A stretch of 64,000 nucleotides of DNA, taken from contig NZ_BCVZ01000013.1 of NCBI RefSeq assembly GCF_001592005.1, positions 1-64,000 on the forward strand. Reading direction: 5' to 3'. Below the pieces are notes generated by a model, which saw nothing but the letters and a program-made list of their open reading frames with translations, made no database searches and was not told where the DNA came from. The position numbers were made by a program, and so were the translations under genes. This document shows, piece by piece, positions 1 to 7,342 of the stretch; the stretch's first letter is position 1; the number at the start of each line of letters is the position of its first letter. The DNA comes from Bacillus sonorensis NBRC 101234 = KCTC 13918. Its GTDB lineage: Bacteria; Bacillota; Bacilli; Bacillales; Bacillaceae.

Positions 1-6
1 GAGTTT

Positions 7-444
7 TCAATCACGCTGAAAGGATGACAGAAAAACCTTTTCAATTAAAGAGAAAAAAGCCGCTTTTTCCTCTTTTGGCAGTTTGTCGAACATCTTGTCA
101 ATCAATGACTGGCGGTTTTCTACCATTTGCGCAGCGATCCGCTTCCCATCCTGTGAAAGCTCAAGCCAGACGGTGCGGCGGTCGTCATTGTTTCTTGACC
201 TGATGACAAGTCCTTCTTCTTCCAAATGATTCAGTGCATTTGTTGTTGCTGATGGAGATAGAGATACTTCCTGCAGAATGTCCTTGACCGTACATGTTTC
301 ATGTCTGTAAATGATACGCAAAATAAACCCTTTAACGCTTGTGACGTTCATGGGAAGTGTTTCTTCGTCCAATTTCTTTGAATAACGCAAATATTTTGTC
401 AGGGCATGATCCAATAGATTCGCTTCGAGCCTATGGTGCTTCAT
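7..444 (-). CDS. MarR family transcriptional regulator
   Basis: A winged-helix repressor of the MarR family, about 145 residues with this start. Residues 45-100 hold the DNA-binding part (SPSATTNALNHLEEEGLV recognition helix, then NNDDRRTVWLELSQDG as the wing with the typical DxR). The frame continues upstream to a GTG at 498, but the ATG at 444 has GAGG eight bases before it and gives the usual family length, so it is preferred. It is divergent from the adenylating ligase at 683, so control of that gene by an aromatic or fatty acid ligand is a reasonable inference. A palindrome AAAACGTTTT lies between them at 548-557 and could be part of an operator. The ligand is unknown. Confidence 0.85.
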   Translation of the reverse strand: MKHHRLEANLLDHALTKYLRYSKKLDEETLPMNVTSVKGFILRIIYRHETCTVKDILQEVSLSPSATTNALNHLEEEGLVIRSRNNDDRRTVWLELSQDGKRIAAQMVENRQSLIDKMFDKLPKEEKAAFFSLIEKVFLSSFQRD

Positions 445-682
445 GAAGGTTTCCTCATTTCCGACATCATGTGAAAGGGGATCAGAATCAAATTTCACTG
501 ATCGATAAAAACATAGGTCAATTTTATCATAAGTCAGAGCGCTTCAAAAAACGTTTTGATCATCCAAAATACTTACTTTTGTTATCAATTCATAAACAGA
601 ATAATTCCATATTGAAATGGTTTTACAATGGATATTTTTTGTTTTAGAATTGTTTGTACGTCACATAATCTAACCGGGTTTT

Positions 683-2227
683 GTGAGAAACAATGAAAAT
701 GTGGAGATGAATATTTTGGGTACACTTCAGCAATTAATCCATGATTATATGGAAAGCTCTGATGAATTGGAAGCATTATCAGGAGGAAACCGAACGTTTA
801 CGTTTAAGGAATATCGTGACCGGGTGAACCAATTGGCGCATTATCTGCTGGAAGAGGGTGTTCAAAAGGGAGATCATATTGCGATCTTATGTAAAAACAC
901 CCACCACTTCCCCGTTATTTTGCTGGCATCATTAACGATCGGCGCGACTGCCGTTCCGCTAAGCTGGCAGCTGACGTCCTATGAGTTGAAAGGGATTTTA
1001 AACAAATCCCAGCCTAAGGTGATGTTTTATGACCGGGAGTTTGCCGATATATTGTCGCCCCTTCGTCAACACCTCGCACTTTGCCGCCTGATTGAAGCAG
1101 GCGCCGGAATGGACACGACCGAACAGTTTGAAAGCCTCCTGAAAGACAGGCCTTCAGAGGTTGAGGCAAAGCAGGTGACAGAACACGACTTGGCTTTGAT
1201 GCTGTTCACCTCCGGTACGACCGGAAATCCGAAAGGCTGCATGGTCAACCACGGCAGTCTGGCTGCTTATTTGACAGATATGAAGGTAAAAGGGAAACGG
1301 CTGAAAGGAACCCGTTTTCTCGCAAGTCATCCGCTGTATCATATGAGCTCGCTGAATCATGTATTTCAAGGCGCATTTGAAGGGGTCGCACTCTACTTCT
1401 TATGGGATCCGGAGCCGGTTGAGATTTTGCGGGAAATCGAAGCAAAACAGATTCACATGATGATGGCGTTTCCGTCTGTATACACCTATATGCTGGAGGA
1501 AATGAAGAGGCGGCCGTTTGACCTGTCATCGATCATCAGCCTTGTTTCAGGCGGGACGAAGGTTCCGGCGCGGCTGATAAAAGAGTATAAAGAACACGGC
1601 ATCCAAATGGTGCAGGGCTACGGAAGCACAGAAGCCTGGACCGTCAGCGTCTGGCGGCCGGACATGGGCTGGGATAAAGTCAATTCCGCCGGTAAACCGA
1701 TTCCGCACGTCAGCGTCAAAATCGTAGATCCGGACACGCGTCAAGAGCTGCCGGCGGGTGAAATCGGAGAAGTCGTCATCAAGAGCCCGTATGTGTTTGA
1801 AGGGTATTATCAAAATCCGTCGGCCACGGAAAAGGTGCTGAAGGATGGCTGGTTTAACATGGGCGACTCGGGCAAGCTTGATGAAGACGGCTTTTTATAT
1901 ATTACAGGCCGTTATAAAGATGTGATTGTATACGGCGGGGATAATATATACCCTGACCAGGTGGAAGAGATTATCGATCAGGTCCCTGGCGTAGTGGAGT
2001 CGGCCGTTATCGGCGTTCCCGATGAGACGTACGGGGAGGCGCCGCGGGCATATGTCGTGAAAAACGAGAGCTCCTCTCTGTCTGAACAGGATATCATCGA
2101 TTTCTGCAAAGAGCGTCTAGCAGATTATAAAATCCCGGAAATCGTGTTTGCCGGCAGCCTTCCAAAAAACAGACTCGGCAAAATCGTCAAAAAGGAATTG
2201 CGGGAGCTGGCTCTGAAAGAGCAGTGA
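683..2227 (+). CDS. Acyl-CoA synthetase / AMP-dependent ligase
   Basis: A class I adenylate-forming enzyme of about 514 residues that activates a carboxylic acid with ATP and normally transfers it to CoA. The core motifs are present in order: the P-loop LMLFTSGTTGNPKG near residue 175, GYGSTEA near 315, GWFNMGD near 390, the hinge GRYKDVIVYGGDNIYP near 410, and a C-terminal PKNRLGKIVKKEL carrying the catalytic lysine. In the third motif the common T is replaced by M. The start is uncertain: GTG 683, GTG 701 and ATG 707 are in frame and none has well-spaced Shine-Dalgarno support. It is divergent from a MarR repressor, an arrangement common for aromatic or fatty acid ligases. The substrate cannot be read from the sequence. 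Confidence 0.85.
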   Translation: MRNNENVEMNILGTLQQLIHDYMESSDELEALSGGNRTFTFKEYRDRVNQLAHYLLEEGVQKGDHIAILCKNTHHFPVILLASLTIGATAVPLSWQLTSYELKGILNKSQPKVMFYDREFADILSPLRQHLALCRLIEAGAGMDTTEQFESLLKDRPSEVEAKQVTEHDLALMLFTSGTTGNPKGCMVNHGSLAAYLTDMKVKGKRLKGTRFLASHPLYHMSSLNHVFQGAFEGVALYFLWDPEPVEILREIEAKQIHMMMAFPSVYTYMLEEMKRRPFDLSSIISLVSGGTKVPARLIKEYKEHGIQMVQGYGSTEAWTVSVWRPDMGWDKVNSAGKPIPHVSVKIVDPDTRQELPAGEIGEVVIKSPYVFEGYYQNPSATEKVLKDGWFNMGDSGKLDEDGFLYITGRYKDVIVYGGDNIYPDQVEEIIDQVPGVVESAVIGVPDETYGEAPRAYVVKNESSSLSEQDIIDFCKERLADYKIPEIVFAGSLPKNRLGKIVKKELRELALKEQ

Positions 2228-2246
2228 TCTCATGTCACGAAAAAAT

Positions 2247-2280
2247 AAAGCGATCGGCGTGAGAGCCGGTCGCTTTTTTG
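2247..2280 (+). terminator. Rho-independent terminator
   Basis: Stem AGCGATCGGC / GCCGGTCGCT around a short GTGAGA loop, followed by six T. It ends the ligase transcript and separates it from the serpin gene. Confidence 0.85.
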
Positions 2281-2332
2281 TGTAACGTTTTCAATCGGCG
2301 AACCCACTAACACAATAGGAGGTGCGGAAAAC

Positions 2333-3574
2333 ATGATAGGTAAACCGAAAACTCTGGCAATCGTTATGAGCGTGCTTTTCATCATGGCGGGCTGCGGAGG
2401 GGAAACAGAGCCGGAGCCGTCTCTTCAACAATCAAAAGAATCACCCGAACAGCGGTCATCGCCGGATGTTGAACCGTCTTTTGCCGCGGCTGAACAGCAA
2501 TTCGCTCTTGATTTGTTTCATGAAATGATGAAAAAAGCCGGGGGTTCTCAAAATATGTTCATCTCTCCATACAGCGTGCAGCAGGCTTTGCTCATGACGG
2601 CCAATGGAGCTGCCGGGGACAGCCGGAAAGAGATTCTCCATGCTTTATCTATCGAGCAGATGGACATCACGTCGATAAACCAATCGTCAAGATCCTTGAT
2701 CCAATCGTACAAAACGCTGCCGCACGGCGAATTTTCCGCCGCCAACTCCATATGGTCGAAGCCGGAGCTCAAGAAAGGTTTTACAGACAAGATCGCAGGC
2801 CTTGGAGACGCTTATCAGCTGAACAAAGATCCCCAACTGGCGGCAGATGAGGTAAACGCCTGGACGGCGAAAAAGACTGGAGGGCATATCGATCAAATCA
2901 TCGACAGAGTACCACCTGATACTATCGCTTACATCATCAATGCCGTCTTTTTTAAAGAATACTGGAAGCAACCGTTTGACGAAAAATTGACCGCTCCTCA
3001 CCCGTTTTATGCGGCGGACGGCTCCAAAAAAGACCATCCCATGATGACGCAGACAAACCGCTTTTCTTATCAGGAAACAAAGCGATTCCAAGCTGTGAAG
3101 CTGCCGTACAAAGACGACGGCCTGGCCCTGGCTGTGTTTCTTCCGAAAAAAACAGAAAACCTTCAATCATTGCTGAAGGAATGGACATATGAAAATTGGC
3201 GCGAATCGCAAGCGCGCTGGGAAATGAAACAGGTGGAATTGAAGCTTCCCCGTTTCTCTATTGATGCGGAATATGTGCTTAACGATCCCCTGAAGCAGCT
3301 CGGGCTGAAAACGGTATTTCACCAGGCGGATTTTTCAAATATGTTTGCCGGTGATCTGGCCGGATACATAAAGGAGGTCAAGCATCATACGTTTATCAAA
3401 GTGGATGAGGCAGGCACTGAAGCTGCCGCGGCTACGAAGGTCGAGATTGTTGAATCAGGCGCCGTTCCCGATGTGACAATGACCGTCGATCATCCGTTTT
3501 ATTTCGCGGTGTTTGATGAAAAAACCGGAATGATTTTGTTTTTAGGCAGTGTGGCGAAGCCTGTGGAAGGATAA
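2333..3574 (+). CDS. Serpin-family protease inhibitor, lipoprotein
   Basis: A complete serpin of 413 residues. The N-terminus is a lipoprotein signal peptide ending in the lipobox IMAGC near residue 21, so the mature protein should be tethered outside the membrane. Serpin hallmarks are visible: FISPYSVQQALLM near residue 80, NAVFFKEYW near 203, and HPFYFAVFDEKTGMILFLG at the C-terminus. The reactive-loop hinge near residue 360 reads DEAGTEAAAAT, with the small residues expected of an inhibitory serpin. This suggests a suicide inhibitor of serine proteases, perhaps host enzymes or the cell's own secreted ones. A strong AGGAGG lies about ten bases before the ATG. It is monocistronic between a terminator and a gene-poor region. 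Confidence 0.88.
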   Translation: MIGKPKTLAIVMSVLFIMAGCGGETEPEPSLQQSKESPEQRSSPDVEPSFAAAEQQFALDLFHEMMKKAGGSQNMFISPYSVQQALLMTANGAAGDSRKEILHALSIEQMDITSINQSSRSLIQSYKTLPHGEFSAANSIWSKPELKKGFTDKIAGLGDAYQLNKDPQLAADEVNAWTAKKTGGHIDQIIDRVPPDTIAYIINAVFFKEYWKQPFDEKLTAPHPFYAADGSKKDHPMMTQTNRFSYQETKRFQAVKLPYKDDGLALAVFLPKKTENLQSLLKEWTYENWRESQARWEMKQVELKLPRFSIDAEYVLNDPLKQLGLKTVFHQADFSNMFAGDLAGYIKEVKHHTFIKVDEAGTEAAAATKVEIVESGAVPDVTMTVDHPFYFAVFDEKTGMILFLGSVAKPVEG

Positions 3575-4049
3575 GCAGTGCGGAAACAGGAAAGTACATT
3601 GCGGCTGTGCTTTCTAACAACGGTTCATTTGATGGCCGGGGATTACAGCCTTTGAGTTCATCGACAGAATGAAAAGCGGCACGTATACGGCTAATCTGTC
3701 TCCATCATCGATATCCAGCCCTGGAAAAGAAACCGTTTCTCCAACGGCTGCGGTGAAACTGGCAAACGTCTCGGCCATACCTTTAGAGAGGTGTTGAACA
3801 AAGAAGAGGGAGTCTGGCATAAAACGGTTTCGGGCGGGACATTGTTTCCGGATCTCAAACCGGAACTGGCGCTCCCGGTCAAAACGACATGGAATGTCAG
3901 ATGCTACTCCCTCGCTTGGGGCAGTTCAACTTGGAAATCACCGCGGTTGAAGACAGCTGCCGGTATGATCAAACATATGGGTGGTAAAATTTAGATTCGT
4001 GTTGACCGATATAAAAAATAAAAGCGCATAATCGACGAAAGGAGCTCCC
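3575..4049 (+). other. Gene-poor stretch with broken reading frames
   Basis: About 475 bases without a convincing gene. Coding-like composition moves between frames on the plus strand: an open frame of about 60 codons ends near 3804, and a second in another frame runs to 3994 (WHKTVSGGTLFPDLKPEL). Neither has a good ribosome site and neither was recognised. The pattern fits the remains of a decayed gene, but the ancestor is not identifiable by eye. A promoter for the next gene presumably lies near 3990-4040. Confidence 0.35.
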
Positions 4050-4871
4050 ATGAATATTAGAGACAAGGTAAAACTTGCGCTTTATACTGAAAAGCTGATG
4101 GATGCAGTTTCACACAAACAGCCGGCAAAAACTAATAGGTCTGAGACCCAAGCCGCCGCAAAAAAAGACACGCTGACCATCAGCAAGCAGGCTGAACAAG
4201 CGCAAAAAAACGGACCATCTTTAAAATCGCAGATGAATGGCGTACAGTTTGAAATTTATCATCTATATGTAAACAGACAGCGTTTAAACAGCCGGATCGA
4301 AAAAGCCCTCAGAGAAAACGGCATTACCCTTGCGGAAAATGAAAGCATGCAGATTCATGTCGATGGCAAAAATCACATTACAGTTGAAGGGACTTTTGAC
4401 GATCAAAAAAGAGCACAAATAGAAAAGGCGCTGAATGGGGTAGAACAGCTGGGAGCGCGGCTGTTAAGCCATTCGGATTATGTCGGTGAACAGAATGGAA
4501 AGCCAATAGACAAAGTCGCTTACGAAAAATGGCATGTCAATGAGTTTTTAAAAACGATGGCCGGGCTGACGCTGGCGGATGTCAGTTTGAATGAAGCGGG
4601 TGACATCATCGGCGGAAATGAGAAACTTGAACAAGTCATTCAAGCGGCCGCCGACCCGAAAAGCGATTTGGAGAAAAGCTTTGGCAATATGCTGGTCAAA
4701 TTAAAGAACGTCTTGAAAAAAGGACCTGATACAATCGCGGATAGATCCGCTTCGTTCGGCTATTCAGGCGGGACGCTGATTGACCTGAATGTCTCGAAAG
4801 GATTTTCAACAGGCCAGATAGACGAATGGCTGGATGATCTGTTTTTAAGGAATGCCATCCAAAATGTCTAA
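4050..4871 (+). CDS. Uncharacterised Bacillus protein (possibly DUF4885-like)
   Basis: A soluble protein of 273 residues without signal peptide or membrane helix. It has a charged, Ala- and Gln-rich linker (residues 20-65, containing KKDTLTISKQAEQAQK), followed by a mixed alpha/beta region and the C-terminal stretch FGYSGGTLIDLNVSKGF. The TLTISKQA element resembles linkers in flagellar and export-associated small proteins, but this is not proof. The overall layout recalls the DUF4885 group of Bacillus proteins; that assignment is from memory and tentative. GGAG lies eight bases before the ATG. The next gene overlaps its last codons, so the two are probably translated together. Confidence 0.6.
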   Translation: MNIRDKVKLALYTEKLMDAVSHKQPAKTNRSETQAAAKKDTLTISKQAEQAQKNGPSLKSQMNGVQFEIYHLYVNRQRLNSRIEKALRENGITLAENESMQIHVDGKNHITVEGTFDDQKRAQIEKALNGVEQLGARLLSHSDYVGEQNGKPIDKVAYEKWHVNEFLKTMAGLTLADVSLNEAGDIIGGNEKLEQVIQAAADPKSDLEKSFGNMLVKLKNVLKKGPDTIADRSASFGYSGGTLIDLNVSKGFSTGQIDEWLDDLFLRNAIQNV

Positions 4872-5187
4872 CGTCATCTATAACGAGCCATTTGAATGTG
4901 AGGAATGGGTATGGCAGATTCATGATGACACGTATTTGCTGAAAAAATACCGGCAAATTGACTGTGGTGAATACGATGGGGCTACAGGTTTGTTCGAGTA
5001 TTATTACGATTTTATCATTCTCACTTGCTTTGATGAAAAAGGGACCGAGCTATTTACCGCCAGAACATACCGGGATGAAGATGAGATGCACTTTCTTTCC
5101 CGTCCGAACGGCAGCTTGAAGGAAAATTATTTTGAAATGATGGAAAAAATAAAACAGAAGCTTCAAGTAGCAAGTATAAGGGATTAA
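4864..5187 (+). CDS. Hypothetical small protein coupled to the upstream gene
   Basis: An acidic, aromatic-rich protein of about 107 residues (from ATG 4864; ATG 4852 is also in frame). No domain was recognised. It opens with SNVIYNEPFECEEWVWQIHD and contains repeated aromatic/acidic stretches, so it is likely a soluble beta-rich protein. The start lies inside the end of the preceding gene, with AAGGA 12 bases upstream of ATG 4864, which implies translational coupling and a functional link. A terminator follows directly. Confidence 0.6.
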   Translation: MSNVIYNEPFECEEWVWQIHDDTYLLKKYRQIDCGEYDGATGLFEYYYDFIILTCFDEKGTELFTARTYRDEDEMHFLSRPNGSLKENYFEMMEKIKQKLQVASIRD

Positions 5188-5192
5188 ACGTA

Positions 5193-5218
5193 AAGCAGGC
5201 CGAGGCTTGCTTTTTTTG
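5193..5218 (+). terminator. Rho-independent terminator
   Basis: Short stem AAGCAGGC / GCTTGCTT with a run of seven T. It closes the two-gene unit 4050-5187. Confidence 0.75.
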
Positions 5219-5242
5219 TGCAAAAAAATTTAAAAATCCGCA

Positions 5243-5273
5243 TTGACTCTCACGTTGCGTGATACTTTATAGT
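5243..5273 (+). promoter_or_regulatory. MerR-type promoter with 19-bp spacer and operator
   Basis: TTGACT (5243-5248) and TATAGT (5268-5273) are separated by 19 bases, the over-long spacing typical of promoters activated by MerR-family proteins. Inside the spacer lies the perfect inverted repeat TCACG-TTG-CGTGA. It sits 25 bases before the MerR gene, so autoregulation by DNA untwisting is the likely mechanism. Confidence 0.82.
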
Positions 5274-5297
5274 CAATATCAAAGGGAGGCGACATTC

Positions 5298-6053
5298 ATG
5301 AAAATGAAGGTGAAAGAAGTTGCCGATTTGGTCGGCATCAGTGTGCGCACACTGCATCATTATGATGATATCGGACTTTTGACTCCATCGGAGACGACCG
5401 AATCAGGCTATCGGCTATATTCAGATGACGATCTGGAAAAGCTGCAGCAGATCTTATTTTTTAGAGAGCTCGACTTCCCTTTGAAAAAAATTAGGAACAT
5501 TCTCGAGAGCCCTTCATTTGACCGCAATGAAGCGTTGCAGATGCACAGAAAAATGCTGCTGGAAAAACGCAGAAGGCTGGATCAAATGATCGAGACAATC
5601 GATAAGACGATACAATTTACGAAAGGAGAAATCGACATGACGAATGAAGAAAAATTTGCAGGCTTCGATTTCAGCCAAAACCCTTACGAGGAGGAAGCGC
5701 GTGAACGCTGGGGAGATGAGGCCATCGACAAAACGAAGGCTCATTACGCCGCCATGTCTGAAGATGAAAGAAAAGCGGTGGAACAGCAATTTAACAACAT
5801 TTACAGAAAAATCGCCGCCCTGCGAAAAGGCGAGCCTGACTCAGATGAGGCACAGGCGGCCATTCAAGAATGGTATGATTTTTTAAACCAAAATTCAGGC
5901 CACCACTTTTCGCTTGAGGCTTTCAAATGCATCGGGCAAATGTATGTCGATGACGAACGCTTTACGAAAAACATCGATCAATACGGCACCGGCTTGGCGA
6001 AGTTCATGTGCGACGCCATGACGGTGTTTGCAGACCGGAATAAGAAATCATAA
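5298..6053 (+). CDS. MerR family regulator with TipAS drug-binding domain
   Basis: A multidrug-sensing regulator of 251 residues. The N-terminal 70 residues are a MerR winged helix ([20 protein letters not shown]), followed by a dimerisation coiled coil (about 75-110). The C-terminal half, [20 protein letters not shown] and onward to [16 protein letters not shown], is the TipAS globin-like antibiotic-binding domain found in TipAL and Mta. The start is ATG 5298, preceded by GGGAGG; the frame extends upstream into the operator, which cannot be coding. It probably responds to peptide antibiotics or hydrophobic toxins and controls at least itself, since no exporter lies next to it. Confidence 0.9.
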   Translation: MKMKVKEVADLVGISVRTLHHYDDIGLLTPSETTESGYRLYSDDDLEKLQQILFFRELDFPLKKIRNILESPSFDRNEALQMHRKMLLEKRRRLDQMIETIDKTIQFTKGEIDMTNEEKFAGFDFSQNPYEEEARERWGDEAIDKTKAHYAAMSEDERKAVEQQFNNIYRKIAALRKGEPDSDEAQAAIQEWYDFLNQNSGHHFSLEAFKCIGQMYVDDERFTKNIDQYGTGLAKFMCDAMTVFADRNKKS

Positions 6054-6082
6054 CGGCTGGTGCTTTTTCAAAAAGCATGACC

Positions 6083-6115
6083 AAAAAAGTCGCTCTCCTT
6101 TGGGGCGACTTTTTT
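6083..6115 (+). terminator. Rho-independent terminator
   Basis: Stem AAAAAAGTCGC / GCGACTTTTTT with an eleven-base loop, about 30 bases after the MerR gene. A smaller hairpin at 6062-6076 precedes it. Confidence 0.8.
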
Positions 6116-6207
6116 GCGCAGCGATAAGGTTTTTTTAGTTCCTGCATTCAGCCTCAATATTTTGTTTTTGGAGATGGAAAGGTCTCTCGGCATTTGAAGT
6201 GTTATGG

Positions 6208-6219
6208 TAAAATATTCTT
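6208..6219 (+). promoter_or_regulatory. Extended -10 promoter of the type I toxin mRNA
   Basis: TAAAAT at 6208-6213 preceded by TGG gives an extended -10 element; transcription would start near 6220. No good -35 is visible, as is common when TGn is present. The RNA from here to the terminator at 6458-6490 would be about 270 nt. Confidence 0.5.
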
Positions 6220-6289
6220 TGTACACAAAGCTATATGCTCGCTTGAGGGAGTTTCTTGCTCATCCCCATTTGAAAGGGGGTGATGCATC

Positions 6290-6367
6290 ATGACAACATA
6301 TGAAACAATCTCTATAATGATGGCTTTCGGCATGCTGATTGCCGTGTTGTCTAAGAAAGAAAAATAG
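6290..6367 (+). CDS. Short hydrophobic type I toxin (holin-like)
   Basis: A 25-residue peptide beginning MTTYETISIMMAFGMLIAVL and ending in a lysine-rich tail, typical of the putative holin-like toxin group that includes BsrG/TxpA relatives. It should insert in the membrane. GGGGGTGAT provides a strong ribosome site eight bases upstream. The mRNA shows the design of type I toxins: ACACAAAGC at 6223-6231 can pair with GCTTTGTGT at 6444-6452, and CTTGCTC near 6255 with GAGCAAG near 6423, so the 5' and 3' ends fold on each other. A terminator follows at 6458-6490. It is too short for ordinary ORF calling. Confidence 0.75.
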   Translation: MTTYETISIMMAFGMLIAVLSKKEK

Positions 6368-6480
6368 ACACTCCCTTAAGCCTTGGCAAGTGAAAGGGAT
6401 AGTGTCTGCGTTAGAGCTATCTGAGCAAGCCCCTTGACAGGCCGCTTTGTGTATGATGACTCGACTGTTGGCGCAGTCGG
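6355..6480 (-). ncRNA. Probable antisense antitoxin RNA
   Basis: On the minus strand the hairpin GACACT-CCCTT / AAGGG-AT-AGTGTC (6367-6406) is followed by TATTTTTCTTTCTT, a plausible intrinsic terminator ending an RNA that overlaps the 3' part of the toxin mRNA. This matches the known layout of antisense RNAs controlling BsrG/TxpA-type toxins. The promoter was not located convincingly, so the 5' end is only approximate. Confidence 0.4.
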
Positions 6481-6490
6481 GTCTTTTTTA
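6458..6490 (+). terminator. Terminator of the toxin mRNA
   Basis: Stem GACTCGACTG / CAGTCGGGTC followed by six T. It directly follows the sequence that pairs with the mRNA 5' end. Confidence 0.8.
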
Positions 6491-6755
6491 TTGTATGCAT
6501 TTCTTAAAGAAGAAATACTTTTACATGTGGCAGCGATACTGTATTTCTTTCTATGTCGACTGATGAAAATATGTTATTCCATACATTTATATTACTAATT
6601 TGAGCCAGCAAAAGCAACTCATCATGCATGATGAGCTCATTCAATAAAGGTACGCCACTTCCAACGTTCAAGTCCCGCAATTTTGGCGGAGCCGGCATTC
6701 AAGTTAAATTACGAGCCGATTTGCAGTCCGTCAAAAAACGAACAGAAAACGCTGA
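6491..6755. other. Intergenic spacer with an 18-bp palindrome
   Basis: No supported gene. A 64-codon open frame on the minus strand (6504-6698) lacks a ribosome site and was not recognised. The spacer carries a perfect palindrome, CTCATCATG / CATGATGAG, at 6618-6635. It could be an operator or chance within an old coding segment. Confidence 0.4.
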
Positions 6756-6784
6756 TTGACACAAATCCATTTTCAGAGTAATAT
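6756..6784 (+). promoter_or_regulatory. Sigma-A promoter of the rtpA T-box transcript
   Basis: TTGACA (6756-6761), a 17-base spacer and TAATAT (6779-6784): a near-consensus vegetative promoter. Transcription would start about 6791, at the head of the T-box leader. Confidence 0.85.
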
Positions 6785-6790
6785 ATTTTA

Positions 6791-7080
6791 CAAATTATGA
6801 ACGGTCAAACGATATGGAGGAAGAGCAAGTACGTGTCAGCGAGGGGTTTTAAGAGAGTCGGTGGCTGGTGTGAACCGATGACCCCCTGATGCCGAATGGG
6901 CTTCTGAATCGCTCCGCTGAACGGATTCCGTCAGTAGGCGGCGCCGGGATGTTCTCTCCGTTATCAAGAGAAACATATCGAAAGGGTGATCCCTTTCCGT
7001 ATGTTTGTGAGCGAATCGTATTTGCGATTAAAAAAGGTGGTACCGCGAGACCCTCGTCCTTTTGTGGCGAGGGTTTTTTT
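6791..7080 (+). ncRNA. T-box leader RNA (tRNA-Trp responsive)
   Basis: A transcription-antitermination leader. The T-box core AAGGTGGTACCGCGA lies at 7034-7048, overlapped by the terminator CCCTCG / CGAGGG plus seven T (7051-7080). Stem I elements are visible (AGAGAGTCGG near 6852, GGTGTGAACC near 6867). A candidate specifier codon TGG is at 6897-6899 within GAATGGGC, matching tryptophan, the amino acid expected from the downstream anti-TRAP gene. Uncharged tRNA-Trp would favour read-through into rtpA and ycbK. Confidence 0.92.
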
Positions 7081-7104
7081 GCATTCTTTAAGGAGGTGAC
7101 GGCC

Positions 7105-7149
7105 ATGGAGGAAGGCTGGCCGGTGCGGCCGATAGAGATGACAGTATGA
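7105..7149 (+). CDS. rtpLP: rtpA leader peptide (rtpLP)
   Basis: A 14-codon reading frame (MEEGWPVRPIEMTV) with its own strong AAGGAGG site, lying between the T-box terminator and rtpA. Its stop codon ends two bases before the rtpA Shine-Dalgarno GGAGGTGG, so a ribosome finishing the leader would cover the rtpA start region. In the known B. subtilis mechanism, stalling at tryptophan codons in this leader exposes rtpA for translation. Here only one Trp codon (7117-7119) is present in frame; codon 8 is CGG where one base change would give TGG, and the stop TGA is one change from TGG. Confidence 0.8.
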   Translation: MEEGWPVRPIEMTV

Positions 7150-7164
7150 ATGGAGGTGGACCAG

Positions 7165-7326
7165 ATGGTGATTGCAACAGACGACTTGGAAATTCCTTGT
7201 CCGCATTGCAAAGGCAGCGGCAAAGAAGACGGGCTTCATTGTCCAAAATGTTCGGGGAAAGGCGTCATTTTGACGGCGCAGGGAAATACATTGCTTCATT
7301 TTATCAAAAAGCATATTGATGAATAA
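7165..7326 (+). CDS. rtpA: Anti-TRAP protein
   Basis: A 53-residue zinc protein that binds tryptophan-loaded TRAP and blocks its RNA binding, so raising trp operon expression. It contains a DnaJ-type zinc site: CPHCKGSG at residues 12-19 and CPKCSGKG at 26-33. The N-terminus MVIATDDLE and the segment GVILTAQG match remembered B. subtilis anti-TRAP. It is controlled twice in the sequence: by a tRNA-Trp T-box leader (6791-7080) and by a leader peptide whose stop abuts the rtpA ribosome site. The EamA transporter ycbK follows 16 bases downstream, as in B. subtilis. Confidence 0.95.
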   Translation: MVIATDDLEIPCPHCKGSGKEDGLHCPKCSGKGVILTAQGNTLLHFIKKHIDE

Positions 7327-7342
7327 AGGATGATTGTGGGAT

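Noticed and set aside
548-557. AAAACGTTTT palindrome upstream of the MarR gene as an operator
   Set aside because: Only ten bases, AT-rich and not clearly placed over a promoter; too weak to list as a feature.
2282-2296. cre-like TGTAACGTTTTCAA upstream of the serpin gene
   Set aside because: Half-sites do not fit the CcpA consensus once the spacing is counted.
6504-6698. 64-codon minus-strand open frame between the toxin locus and the T-box
   Set aside because: No ribosome site, no recognisable family, and a palindrome accounts for part of its length.
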